Assembly (NCBI GenBank): GCA_041686195.1
Contig: JAWLEI010000016.1
Location: 1 to 44,174, forward strand
DNA from: Desulfovermiculus sp041686195
GTDB lineage: Bacteria > Desulfobacterota > Desulfovibrionia > Desulfovibrionales > Desulfothermaceae
DNA: 44,174 bases
Direction of reading: 5' to 3'
Shown here: positions 1 through 8,131 of the stretch, piece by piece
Numbering within the stretch: position 1 is the first letter of the stretch
How the letters are laid out: each line of letters begins with the position of its first letter
Made by a program: the position numbers and the translations under genes
Notes under the pieces: model-generated
Database searches by the model: none
What the model saw: the letters and a program-made list of their open reading frames with translations, nothing else
Told to the model about the DNA's origin: nothing

Positions 1-2
1 AG

Positions 3-347
3 CAAGTGAAGGCGCGTTTTGAGCAAAATAACGGCCGAATGGCCATTTCTTCAGTCACAGTAGGAGAGCTCGTGTTTGGCGCTGAGCGTTCCCAGCATGT
101 GGAAAGAAATCTGACCGATATCGAAGCATTGTTCTCCCGGTTGGACGTCTTACCTTTTGACAGCAAGGCAGCCTACCACTTTGGGCAGATACGGGCCGCC
201 TTGTATCAGGCGGGCCAGCCAATTGGTCCTTACGACATGATGATCGCCGGTCAGGCCAGATCCTTGGGGCTGATTCTGGTGACCAATAATACTAAGGAGT
301 TCAAGCGGGTGCCTGGCCTTATTATGGAGGATTGGAGTATTTCCTAG
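3..347 (+). CDS. PIN-domain toxin (VapC family), 5' end outside window
   Basis: C-terminal part of a VapC-type PIN ribonuclease, the toxin of a type II toxin-antitoxin pair that cleaves RNA. The frame is open to the window edge, so the first PIN aspartate and the start lie upstream; the GTG at 6 is internal. Visible family features are the ISSVTVGEL segment (conserved E), the IGPYDMMIAGQA helix with its D, and the LVTNNTKEFKRVPGL segment (the LVTxNxxEFxRVxGL signature of one VapC branch). The acidic residues visible are intact, so the toxin is probably functional. Its antitoxin would be expected just upstream, outside the window. A different antitoxin/PIN module follows at 507, so these are two neighbouring systems. 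Confidence 0.85.
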   Translation, partial: QVKARFEQNNGRMAISSVTVGELVFGAERSQHVERNLTDIEALFSRLDVLPFDSKAAYHFGQIRAALYQAGQPIGPYDMMIAGQARSLGLILVTNNTKEFKRVPGLIMEDWSIS

Positions 348-444
348 GTGTTGAAAAAACGGGAACCGTTTGAGATGTAGCATACTATGTACCGGCAGCC
401 TTCCTAAATGCTGACCAGGCATAAGCAGGCTGGATGACCATGCC

Positions 445-484
445 TTGACGGGAATGCCAAGGAAGGATCTATATATGATAGATG
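445..484 (+). promoter_or_regulatory. Possible promoter/operator of the AbrB-type antitoxin
   Basis: A TTGACG box at 445-450 is followed after 19 bp by TATATA (470-475), a loose sigma-70 arrangement. ATCTAT and ATAGAT form a short inverted repeat at 468-484, overlapping the -10 region. It lies just ahead of the antitoxin start at 507, which has a purine-rich ribosome site (AAAGGGGG). Autoregulation at such a site is usual for TA antitoxins; here it is inferred from position and symmetry only. Confidence 0.35.
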
Positions 485-506
485 TATATCCAAAGGGGGA
501 ATCCAT

Positions 507-740
507 ATGCAGGTTTGTAAATGGGTCAATAGTCTGGCTGTTCGTCTCCCTGCATCAGTGGTCAAGGCACTGGACCTGCGGGAGGGAGATGATATTGAGC
601 TGTTTGTAGAGCATGAACGGAGTTTTGAAGTCAGGAAAAAAGCCGTCCGAGAGTCTCTTTTAGCCAGGCTGCGGGAGTTTCGAGGAAAGCTGCCGTCTGA
701 TTTCAAGTTTGACCGCGAGGATGCTCATGCCCGGGAGTAA
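507..740 (+). CDS. AbrB/MazE-type antitoxin of a broken VapBC-like module
   Basis: A 77-residue protein with an N-terminal swapped-hairpin AbrB fold. The segment NSLAVRLPASVVKAL followed by LREGDDIELFVE is the classic SpoVT/AbrB DNA-binding pattern of MazE/VapB antitoxins. The charged C-terminal tail (RLREFRGKLPSDFKFDRED) is the kind that wraps the toxin. The start at 507 has a strong purine-rich ribosome site ending 6-7 nt upstream. Its 3' end overlaps the start of the next reading frame, whose PIN toxin is internally deleted, so this antitoxin may have lost its partner. Confidence 0.85.
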   Translation: MQVCKWVNSLAVRLPASVVKALDLREGDDIELFVEHERSFEVRKKAVRESLLARLREFRGKLPSDFKFDREDAHARE

Positions 741-915
741 GGCCTTTGTGGATTCCAATGTCCTTTTCAACATCTATGATGCGATGATAGTTTCTGCTGC
801 TTTGCTCGCTGGCTGCAGCTTGCTTTATTCAGAAGATATGCAGCACGATCTTGTTGTGAACAATACATTACAAAACGACTTATTGAGCATTTGGAAGAAT
901 CAATTAAGCACTTAG
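721..915 (+). pseudogene. PIN-domain toxin with an internal in-frame deletion
   Basis: The frame opens with the PIN N-terminus (AFVDSNVLFN, containing the first catalytic Asp) and passes straight into the C-terminal part (IYDAMIVSAALLAGCSLLYSEDMQHD). In intact VapC proteins about 80-90 residues lie between these segments, including the conserved Glu and the central helices. At about 64 residues against a usual 130-140, it cannot form a full PIN fold. The ATG at 721 or 727 overlaps the end of the antitoxin gene, as expected for a coupled TA pair. The reading frame is kept across the junction, so this is a clean deletion rather than a frameshift. An assembly error cannot be excluded from sequence alone. 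Confidence 0.8.
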
Positions 916-1178
916 ATGTCAGTGGCTTTGAACTCCTGGAGCTCCTAGATATCCGGAGTCAGTTGGCTGCCAGGGAACCGATTATGGATGATGAGGAGAA
1001 AGCCAGGTTGGAGAAATTTGACCAACAACTGGCAAGACATGCATCATATTGTGCTGGCCGGATTTCAGAAGTAGCTGATATGTCTGCGATGCGAAAAGGG
1101 GCTCATGTGCTCCCCTCCCATTGGTGGTGGTACCTTGATGAATTTAGTTTTGGCAATCAAGGGACGATGGCAGGGTGA
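891..1178 (+). CDS. Small conserved hypothetical protein
   Basis: A 95-residue, mostly helical, acidic protein that I cannot assign to a named family. It starts like a helical bundle (GFELLELLDIRSQLAA), has a charged middle (MDDEEKARLEKFDQQLARH) and ends with an aromatic-rich LPSHWWWYLDEF motif. That motif looks conserved and argues for a real product. The start is uncertain: the TTG at 891 lies inside the end of the deleted toxin gene, and the frame is open further upstream without a better start. Proteins of this kind occur beside TA genes, so a role as a second antitoxin or accessory factor is possible but is only inference. Confidence 0.55.
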   Translation: MEESIKHLDVSGFELLELLDIRSQLAAREPIMDDEEKARLEKFDQQLARHASYCAGRISEVADMSAMRKGAHVLPSHWWWYLDEFSFGNQGTMAG

Positions 1179-1358
1179 TCATTACTGGCAAGCTGACAGT
1201 GACTTTTTGTACCGCAGGCTTTTTTCAGTGTAAAAACTATTTAATACGAGTTCGCCGGGCGAAAGCTCGGATCACAAAATAAGATCAAAACGTTTTTTAA
1301 GGCAGCCCGATGAGTACTTTGCGTATAAAATATTATGAAAAGCTAAGGGGATACAATC

Positions 1359-1970
1359 ATGGCCCAACTTATTTACCAATTCTACATCAGCCTGCGGGAG
1401 ATTGAACCGCCCATATGGCGGAGAATCCAGGTCCCGGATACCTACACCTTCTGGGGTCTGCACGTTGCGATTCAGGATGCTATGGGCTGGCTGGATTGCC
1501 ATTTGCATGCCTTCAGATTACGGCCAAAACACATGCGGGAGATCGTGGAAATCGGCATCCCGAATGAGGCCTGGGACGACCTTGATACCCTTCCGGGATG
1601 GGAAATAAAGATTTCCACGTACTTGCATGAGCCGGGGCCATGGATGGAATATGAATACGACTTTGGGGATGGGTGGGTGCATGACGTGCTCTTTGAGGGA
1701 ATTTTGGTCAAAGAGAAAGGGGCGAGATACCCCAAGTGCCTTGGAGGCGAAAGGGCCTGCCCGCCCGAGGACTGTGGAAGTATACCGGGGTACTACGAAC
1801 TGTTGGATATATTGAAGAATCCAGAACATGAGGAATACGAAGAGATGATCTCTTGGCTGAAAGGGCATCTTAAAAACTACTATCCGTATGATCCTGAGGC
1901 CTTTGAACCGGAAAAAGTGCGTTTTTCCAATCCAACAACCCGGTGGAAGAAGGCCTTTCTGAGAGATTGA
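1359..1970 (+). CDS. Plasmid pRiA4b ORF-3 family protein
   Basis: A 203-residue protein of the pRiA4b ORF-3-like family (also called IS1096 passenger-like). The hallmarks are the N-terminal YQFYISLREIEPPIWRRIQV segment, the HVAIQDAMGWLDCHLHAF helix, the central YEYDFGDGWVHDV motif, and the cysteine-bearing CLGGERACPPEDCGSIPGYYELL segment. The biochemical function is unknown; members are common on plasmids, near mobile DNA and in accessory regions. It has a good ribosome site (AAGGGGAT) before ATG 1359. The same GGGGATACA leader appears ahead of the helicase gene at 3701. There is no transposase nearby, so it is not evidence of an insertion sequence. Confidence 0.88.
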   Translation: MAQLIYQFYISLREIEPPIWRRIQVPDTYTFWGLHVAIQDAMGWLDCHLHAFRLRPKHMREIVEIGIPNEAWDDLDTLPGWEIKISTYLHEPGPWMEYEYDFGDGWVHDVLFEGILVKEKGARYPKCLGGERACPPEDCGSIPGYYELLDILKNPEHEEYEEMISWLKGHLKNYYPYDPEAFEPEKVRFSNPTTRWKKAFLRD

Positions 1971-2021
1971 GGCCTCTTTCTATCGAGACCACGTCCATCT
2001 AATGAAGCCTGGAGCGTAGCC

Positions 2022-3641
2022 ATGCGTTTTTTCAACACCGCAGGACCGGTTGACTGCCAAAGGCATTACTGCCTGCCGCCTTTGCAGCGTTTTGATCTCT
2101 CTGAGGTCGAGATGCTCATTGAGCAACAGAAGTATTTTGTCCTCCACGCCCCCAGGCAAACGGGCAAGACAACCTGCCTTTTGGCCTTGATGGATTACCT
2201 GAACGAGCAGGGACGGTATCAAGCGGTGTATTGCAATGTGGAACCGGCCCAGGCAGCCAGGGAGGACGTGGCTCAGGCCATGAACGACATCCTTCGGGAA
2301 ATGGCCCGCAGTGCGCAGATTTATCTGAAGGACAATTTTTTAGACCAGAATAAATACCATTTTTTGGAGCGCGGTGGACATGGAACTGCATTGAGTTCAG
2401 CCTTGAGTGCATGGGCTGAAGGATCGGATAAGCCCTTGATCATACTCATGGATGAAATCGACTCCTTGATTGGCGACTCACTCATTTCCGTCCTGCGCCA
2501 ACTGCGGGCCGGGTATACGCGGAGGCCGGCGTATTTTCCCCAATCCATTGTCCTCTGCGGCATTCGGGACGTGCGGGATTACCGTATTCATTCCAGTGCC
2601 ACCAAGGAGGTCATCACTGGGGGAAGTGCCTTCAACATCAAGGCCGAGTCTTTGCGCTTGGGTGATTTCATCAAGTCCGAGGTGGAGTCGTTGCTGGCCC
2701 AACATACTGACGAGACCGGACAAAAGTTCAGCTCTGAGGCCGTGTCCTGCATCTGGCATCTGAGCCAGGGTCAGCCCTGGCTGGTCAATGCCCTGGCCTA
2801 TGAGACCTGTTTTAGGATGAAGGAAGGCCGGAACCGGTCTGTGCCCATTGCTAAGGAGATGGTGGACCAGGCCAAGGAGAACCTGATTGCCAGACGGGAG
2901 ACCCATCTGGACCAGTTGGGGGATAAGCTGCAGGAGGAACGGGTGCAGAGAGTGATTGCTCCTATGCTGGAAGGGCAGGACCTGGAGGTCCGTCTGGATG
3001 ACCTGCAGTATGTTCAGGATCTGGGGTTGATCCATGACACTGATAAAGGACCCCAGATCGCCAACCCTATCTATGCTGAGATCATCCCCCGGGAGCTGAC
3101 AATCAGCCAGCAGGCCAACCTGGAGGCTCGGTATGACCAAGCCTGGTATGTCCGCACCGATGGGTCCCTGGACATGGACAAGCTGTTATCCGCCTTTCAA
3201 GAGTTTTTCCGGGAACACTCCGAGGCCTGGTTGGAGCGCTTTGCCTACAAGGAGGCCGGACCGCAGCTCTTGATGCAGGCCTTTTTGCAGCGAGTGGTCA
3301 ACTCCGGGGGGCGAGTGGAGCGGGAGTTCGGCCTGGGCAGGATGCGAACCGACCTCTTGGTCCTGTGGCCGCTTACAGCAGCAAAACCGGGACAGCCCGC
3401 CTGGACCCGCTGGCAGGGACCGGTACAGAAGGCGGTTATTGAGCTGAAGATTCTGTATAAGAGCCTGGAGAAAACCATCCAGGAGGGTCTACACCAGACC
3501 TGGGAGTACATGGACCGCTGCGGGGCGGAGGAAGGTCATCTCATCGTCTTTGATCGCCGAGTAAATGTATCCTGGGAAGAGAAGCTCTTCAGGCGGAAAG
3601 AGGCATATCAGGGGCAAAAGATAACGGTTTGGGGGATGTGA
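2022..3641 (+). CDS. AAA-like ATPase with C-terminal PD-(D/E)XK nuclease-like domain
   Basis: A 539-residue protein. The N-terminal half is a STAND/AAA-like ATPase, with Walker A APRQTGKT at 43-50, Walker B PLIILMDEID at 138-147, and a sensor-like stretch SIVLCGIRDVRDY. After a helical/winged-helix middle (about 250-380) the C-terminal domain looks like a PD-(D/E)XK nuclease: an acidic residue in RVEREFGLG, Asp in RTDLLVLW (about 444), the ELK motif at 474-476, then a helix with QTWEYMD. All expected active-site residues are present. Similar ATP-binding proteins with PDDEXK tails are widespread and uncharacterised. It lies 59 bp before the helicase gene on the same strand, so the two may act together on DNA; a defence role is possible but unproven. 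Confidence 0.8.
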   Translation: MRFFNTAGPVDCQRHYCLPPLQRFDLSEVEMLIEQQKYFVLHAPRQTGKTTCLLALMDYLNEQGRYQAVYCNVEPAQAAREDVAQAMNDILREMARSAQIYLKDNFLDQNKYHFLERGGHGTALSSALSAWAEGSDKPLIILMDEIDSLIGDSLISVLRQLRAGYTRRPAYFPQSIVLCGIRDVRDYRIHSSATKEVITGGSAFNIKAESLRLGDFIKSEVESLLAQHTDETGQKFSSEAVSCIWHLSQGQPWLVNALAYETCFRMKEGRNRSVPIAKEMVDQAKENLIARRETHLDQLGDKLQEERVQRVIAPMLEGQDLEVRLDDLQYVQDLGLIHDTDKGPQIANPIYAEIIPRELTISQQANLEARYDQAWYVRTDGSLDMDKLLSAFQEFFREHSEAWLERFAYKEAGPQLLMQAFLQRVVNSGGRVEREFGLGRMRTDLLVLWPLTAAKPGQPAWTRWQGPVQKAVIELKILYKSLEKTIQEGLHQTWEYMDRCGAEEGHLIVFDRRVNVSWEEKLFRRKEAYQGQKITVWGM

Positions 3642-3700
3642 GGTAATCGGGAATAGACTGGTGCAGCTGGGCCAAATTCAAAGAAAGGGGATACACACCT

Positions 3701-6184
3701 ATGCAGTCTGAATGGGTGACACATCAGGAGCTGGAGCGGGCCGAGGGTTATGTAGAGCAGACCGGGCATCATGTCTTTTTGACCGGGAAGGCGGGCACAG
3801 GCAAGACCACTTTTTTGAAAAAGCTGCAGAACTCTTCCAGCAAGCGGATGATTACCACCGCTCCCACCGGGGTGGCCGCCCTGAATGCCGGAGGCGTGAC
3901 CCTGCACTCTTTCTTTCAGCTGCCATTCGGTCCTTTTGTGCCCGGCAGCGAGGCCTTTGAGCGGGAACAGCAGCGCCAGTTCAGGTTCAGCAGGGAGAAG
4001 AAGAACATCATTCAGAGCCTGGACCTTTTGGTCATCGATGAGATCAGTATGGTCCGGGCCGACGTGCTGGATGCCGTGGATGCGACCCTGCGGCGTCACC
4101 GCCGCAGTACCCAGCCCTTCGGCGGAGTACAGCTTTTGATGATCGGAGATCTGCATCAGCTCTCTCCTGTGGCCAAGCCGGATGATTGGGAGATTTTGCA
4201 GGCCTATTACGAATCAGTGTATTTTTTCAGCAGTCAGGCTTTGACAGAGACCCAATTCATAACCATAGAGCTCGGGCACATCTTTCGGCAGTCGGACGAC
4301 AGCTTCATTCAGATCTTAAATAAAGTACGGGACAACAAGCTGGATGAAGAATCCATTCAAAAACTGAACACCCGCTACTGTCCGGACTTTGCCCCGGACA
4401 CGGAGCAAGGCTACATCACCCTGACCTCCCACAACAGAAAGGCTCAGAACATCAACCAGCACAGGCTGGATGAACTTAAGGGCCAAGAGTATAGCTTTCA
4501 AGCCACGATATCGGAAGAATTTCCGGAATATATCTACCCGACCTCGTCTGAGCTCCTGCTCAAAAAAGGGGCCCAGGTCATGTTCGTGCGCAATGACCCC
4601 AGCCCGGAAAAGCTCTATTACAACGGTAAGATCGGCAGGATCACGGCCATTTCCCAGGAAGAGATCCAGGTCTTGTGCCCCGGAGACCAAAAGCCGATCA
4701 AGGTGGAACCGTTGACCTGAGAGAATATCAAATACACTGTCAATCCGGAAAGCAAGGACATCCAGGAAGAGATCATCGGTTCCTTTACCCAGTACCCCCT
4801 GAAGCTGGCCTGGGCCATCACCATTCATAAGAGCCAGGGACTGACCTTTGACCGGGCCATCATCGATGCCCAAAACGCCTTCACCCACGGCCAGGTCTAT
4901 GTGGCCTTGAGCCGGTGCAAAAGCATGGAGGGCATGGTCCTGAGCTCCCCACTCGCCCCCCGAGGCATGAGCCCGGATAAGGCTATCCTCCACTTTGACC
5001 GCCAGGTGAGACAGAACCCACCCACGCAGGAGCATTTGGAGCAGGCCAAGGTCTCCTTTCAGCAGCAGTTGCTGCTAAAGTGTTTTGATATGGGCCCGTT
5101 ACGGGGCCGGCTTGGGTACTTCGCCCGTTTGCTTGGTGAAAACAGTCACCTGGTTCAGCTTGCCGGCATTCCTGATATTGGCCAGCTCCAAAGCATGGCA
5201 GGAGAGGTCTTTGAGGTCAGTAATGTCTTTTTGCGGGAGCTCCGGGGCACTTTCAGTCCGGACCGATTGCCGGAAACGGATGCCTATATCCAGGATCGGA
5301 TCAGCAAAGGGTCCAAATGGTTTCAAGACAAGCTGGACCGCAATCTGTCCCAACCACTGTCCGCAATTGGCGTGGAAACGGATAACGCCGAGGTGGAGAA
5401 AAAGATCATCAATGCCTAGGGGAATCTGCAAAAGGAGCTGGAAGTCAAGCTGGCTGGGGTCAAGAGCTGTGAACAGGGATTTTCTTCGGCCGCATACCTG
5501 CAGGCGGTGGCCAAGGCCGAAGTCGATTTCAGTCCCCAGAAGAGGAAAAAGCCGGAGTCCGCAGACTACACTGAAGCAGATATCGCCCATCCAGAGCTTT
5601 TTCAAGCTTTGAAGGAGTGGCGGACGGCCAAAGCCAAAGAGCTTGAGCTGGCCCCGTATCAGGTCGTGCATCAACGGGTGGCTGTCCAGATTGCGGTTAC
5701 CCTGCCCCAGACCCTGGCTGAACTGGAGAAGATACGCGGGGTGGGAGCCAAAACCGTGGCCAAGTTCGGCTATGAGCTGGTCGATATGGTGGTTGCCTAT
5801 CGCCGCAGACACGGAATTGAGCAAGTGGTTTTGCCGGAAAAACCAAAATCGGCGGAGAAGCAGCAGCCCGGCCGGGCAGGGCAGGCAGGAGAGACCAGAC
5901 GGATAACCCTGGAGATGTTTAGAAAGGGGCACAGCCTGGAACAGATTGCTGCAGCCAGGGGCTTGGCCCAGTCGACCATTGAAAGTCATTTGAGCACTTT
6001 AGTGCAACAGGGAGAACTGGGCATCGATGAGTTGTTGTCCGGGGATAGGCAAAAAGCCATTGAACAGGCCATTGCCTCGGCTGAGGGAAACTCATTAAGG
6101 GAAATTAAGGAGGTGCTCGGCGAAGAGATCAGCTATGGGCAGATTAAGATCGTCCTGGCCCATCAGGGAATCCTGGTCCGCTAA
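3701..6184 (+). pseudogene. Pif1-like helicase with HRDC and HTH domains, interrupted by two in-frame stops
   Basis: One continuous frame of about 827 codons is broken only by TGA at 4718-4720 (codon 340) and TAG at 5417-5419 (codon 573). Before the first stop are Walker A GKAGTGKTTF (29-38), TTAPTGVAALNAGG, DEISMV (113-118) and GDLHQLSPV. After it, in the same frame, come motif V (KLAWAITIHKSQGLTFD) and motif VI (GQVYVALSRCKSM). Further on there is an HRDC domain (about 630-705, with KIRGVGAKTVAKFG) and a RecQ-like HTH (MFRKGHSLEQIAAARGL). The first stop replaces a likely Trp and the second a likely Gln, each one transition away. All the rest remains clean coding sequence, so the lesions are recent, are errors, or are read through. 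The start has an AAAGGGGAT ribosome site. Confidence 0.85.
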
Positions 6185-6243
6185 GGGGCAATAGGGTATA
6201 AGGTGCAAGAAGAGTTGCTGGACGCATAAGATCTGCGGAGGAT

Positions 6244-6885
6244 ATGCCTTTGAGTGACCGGGAAACCCTTATTCCCCAACATGGCGGGTACCGCAATCTG
6301 AAAAGCTTTCAGATTGCCCAGCTGATTTATGATGTAACCGTGCGGTTCTGTGATCGGTATATTGCCACGAGGAGCCGGACCCATGATCAAATGGTCCAGG
6401 CGGCACGCAGCGGAGTGCAGAATATAGCTGAAGGCAGCAAGGCCAGTGCGACCTCCAATAAGATGGAACTCAAGCTGACAAGCGTGGCCAGGGCAAGCCT
6501 GGAGGAGCTGCGCCTGGACTATGAGGATTTTTTGCGGCAACGGGGGATGCTGCTTTGGGATATCAATGATATGCGCCGCCAGGAACTCGCCTCACGCCGA
6601 TGTCAGACAGCGGATGATGTAGCCGATTGGGTCAAAGAGATAGCACAGAGGGAGTATGGACGTTATGGACATAATGGACAAAATGTTCAAGTGCAGAAGC
6701 CGATTCAGTCCATTAAGTCCATGTATCCCGAGCTTGCCGCTAATGCGGCTCTGGTTTTGATCGGGGTGGCCTGTTCTATGCTTGCCCGCCAGCTCGAGCG
6801 TCAGGCCCGGGACTTTGAACTGCAGGGCGGGTTTACAGAACGTCTGTACCGAGTACGTTCAGCCAACCGAAGAAGAAAGCAATGA
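6244..6885 (+). CDS. Four-helix-bundle protein with suffix domain
   Basis: A 213-residue member of the four-helix-bundle family related to proteins encoded by 23S rRNA intervening sequences. The diagnostic segments are YRNLKSFQIAQLIYDVTVRF, SRTHDQMVQAARSGVQNIAEGSKA and KLTSVARASLEELRLDYEDFL. The longer C-terminus (AALVLIGVACSMLARQLERQ, then GGFTERLYRVRSANRR) matches the suffix region of the extended subfamily. Function is unknown; the fold forms oligomers. A GCGGAGGAT ribosome site precedes ATG 6244. It follows the broken helicase by about 60 bp on the same strand. Residues about 135-145 contain a small tandem (GRYGHNGQN) from a short DNA repeat. Confidence 0.85.
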   Translation: MPLSDRETLIPQHGGYRNLKSFQIAQLIYDVTVRFCDRYIATRSRTHDQMVQAARSGVQNIAEGSKASATSNKMELKLTSVARASLEELRLDYEDFLRQRGMLLWDINDMRRQELASRRCQTADDVADWVKEIAQREYGRYGHNGQNVQVQKPIQSIKSMYPELAANAALVLIGVACSMLARQLERQARDFELQGGFTERLYRVRSANRRRKQ

Positions 6886-6894
6886 AGGTCAAGG

Positions 6895-7047
6895 GACAAA
6901 GCCGAACTGCTTCTCGAGGTCTTCGGCAGTGTGGAAAAGGTGTTTACAGCCGAATATGAAGATCTTCGCCGGGTCAAAGGGATTGGGCGGACAACAGCGC
7001 AAAGGATTCGGGACATGGTCCAAGAGGTTGCTGCCGATTACAGATAA
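6895..7047 (+). pseudogene. Remnant of a helix-hairpin-helix C-terminus (XPF/ERCC4-type)
   Basis: The frame reads DKAELLLEVFGSVEKVF followed by RRVKGIGRTTAQRIRDMVQE and a stop. This is a typical (HhH)2 tail as in XPF/Mus81-type ERCC4 nucleases and related helicase-nucleases, where LLxxFGSVxxVxxA leads into a GIGxxxAxxI hairpin. There is no start codon or nuclease domain upstream; the frame runs back through a TGA at 6883 into the four-helix-bundle gene. About 50 residues remain of a protein several hundred long, so this is best read as a gene fragment left by deletion or recombination. It may also be read by chance translation beyond the preceding stop, which I think unlikely. Confidence 0.6.
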
Positions 7048-7083
7048 GAAACGTAAGGCCAATTCCTGTCCATAGGTTGGGTT

Positions 7084-7449
7084 ATGAATAAGAAGCCAGA
7101 AGCTGACAGTGGTCCCGTGTATTCCACGGACAAAGGAAAGGTGTGTCCCCAGTGCGGTGAGCCTGCGGCCAGGTGCCGATGCAGGAACAAGGCGGCGCCT
7201 CATCCCGGAGACGGGATTGTGCGCATTGGGCGGGAGACAAAGGGCCGCAAGGGCAAAGGGGTGAGCCTGGTGACAGGCCTTCAGCTTCAATACCAGGACC
7301 TTGCCCGGCTGGCCAAGCGCCTGAAGGCCAAGTGCGGCAGCGGGGGAACCGTAAAGAACGGGGTGATCGAGATTCAGGGTGATCATCGGGATCTGCTGGT
7401 GGAAGAGCTGAGGAAAGAGGGGTTTACGGTCAAGCGCAGCGGGGGGTGA
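7084..7449 (+). CDS. yciH: SUI1/eIF1-like translation factor YciH
   Basis: A 121-residue protein with the SUI1 fold, the bacterial counterpart of eIF1, thought to influence start-codon fidelity on the 30S subunit. The N-terminal part carries a CPQCGEPAARCRC cysteine cluster, likely a small zinc site seen in many YciH proteins. The SUI1 core follows: VRIGRETKGRKGKGVSLVTGL, then AKRLKAKCGSGGTVKNGVIEIQGDH and an LxxELRKEGFTVKRSGG ending. Length and motifs are complete. It is the first clearly housekeeping gene after the accessory stretch and is convergent with the next gene on the - strand. Confidence 0.93.
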   Translation: MNKKPEADSGPVYSTDKGKVCPQCGEPAARCRCRNKAAPHPGDGIVRIGRETKGRKGKGVSLVTGLQLQYQDLARLAKRLKAKCGSGGTVKNGVIEIQGDHRDLLVEELRKEGFTVKRSGG

Positions 7450-7514
7450 ATGCCCCGGTGGAGATTGTCAACAGCAGAGCGGATTCTCTGAGCGCTTATC
7501 GCTTTTTCTGCTTT

Positions 7515-7997
7515 TCAGGCAAACGGGATAGGCCAGAATCGGCCCTGGTAGCTTATCCAGGCTTTGTCCCGCTCCTCGTCGAACTGCAGATATTTGGACA
7601 GAGTGATCAAGGCCCGTTCAGAGAACTTTACTCTTTCGCTGTCCAGATCCATGTATAAGTGGTCGTTTTGGATGAACAGCTTGTCTGGAGGGAGGGGGAC
7701 TTGCTTCCCGGTATTCAGCTTGAGCACCACTTCCTGGTCTTTCTCCTGGACATCAAAGACAAAAAGAGCAGTATCCTCATAGGGAAAATAGATCTTTTCC
7801 CGGTAATGGGGATGATCCTGGGTCAGGAAGTAGCCATGTTCATCGTGTTGGATACAGGCGTGAAAATGAGCAATGATTTTCGGATTGCGGAATTTTCCAT
7901 GCTGGTTGCGCCAGCGGCCGTCTTTATCAAGCCAAAAAACGGCTTCTTCCTTAGGGATGGTGCGTATAGGCAGGGGAGAAGTGATCTGAACTGTCAT
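7515..7997 (-). CDS. Conserved hypothetical protein (about 160 aa)
   Basis: A 160-residue soluble protein that I do not recognise with certainty. It opens with an EEAVFWLDKDGRWRNQHGKF segment, then RNPKIIAHFHACIQHDEHGYFLT, YREKIYFPYEDTALFVFDV, and a C-terminal half rich in beta strands. The early WLDKDGRW...GxxxxxxIIxxFxxxxxxDxxGYFLT pattern recalls DUF1285-like proteins, but I would not insist on it. No signal peptide or membrane segment is present. It stands alone, convergent with yciH. An AT-rich inverted repeat lies about 135 bp upstream. Confidence 0.7.
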   Translation of the reverse strand: MTVQITSPLPIRTIPKEEAVFWLDKDGRWRNQHGKFRNPKIIAHFHACIQHDEHGYFLTQDHPHYREKIYFPYEDTALFVFDVQEKDQEVVLKLNTGKQVPLPPDKLFIQNDHLYMDLDSERVKFSERALITLSKYLQFDEERDKAWISYQGRFWPIPFA

Positions 7998-8131
7998 AGC
8001 TTATACAGGTGGGGTTTGGGGAATCATCTGGGGGATACAAAGCCGGGAAAGAGCCGTAGGCCTGGAACGTGCTGAAAGTGTTTGTCGAAAGTTATAAGTA
8101 CAGATCCACTTTCAAGGGCATGAGCGCTGTC

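Noticed and set aside
1359..1970. Insertion sequence at the pRiA4b ORF-3 gene
   Set aside because: The family is sometimes labelled as an IS1096 passenger, but there is no transposase and I see no flanking inverted repeats or target duplications.
4718..4720. TGA as selenocysteine in the helicase
   Set aside because: The position matches a Trp in the expected sequence and is not a redox site. I see no obvious SECIS hairpin directly after it, though this was not folded.
5417..5419. TAG as pyrrolysine in the helicase
   Set aside because: The context suggests a Gln codon changed by one transition. Nothing in the window points to pyrrolysine genes.
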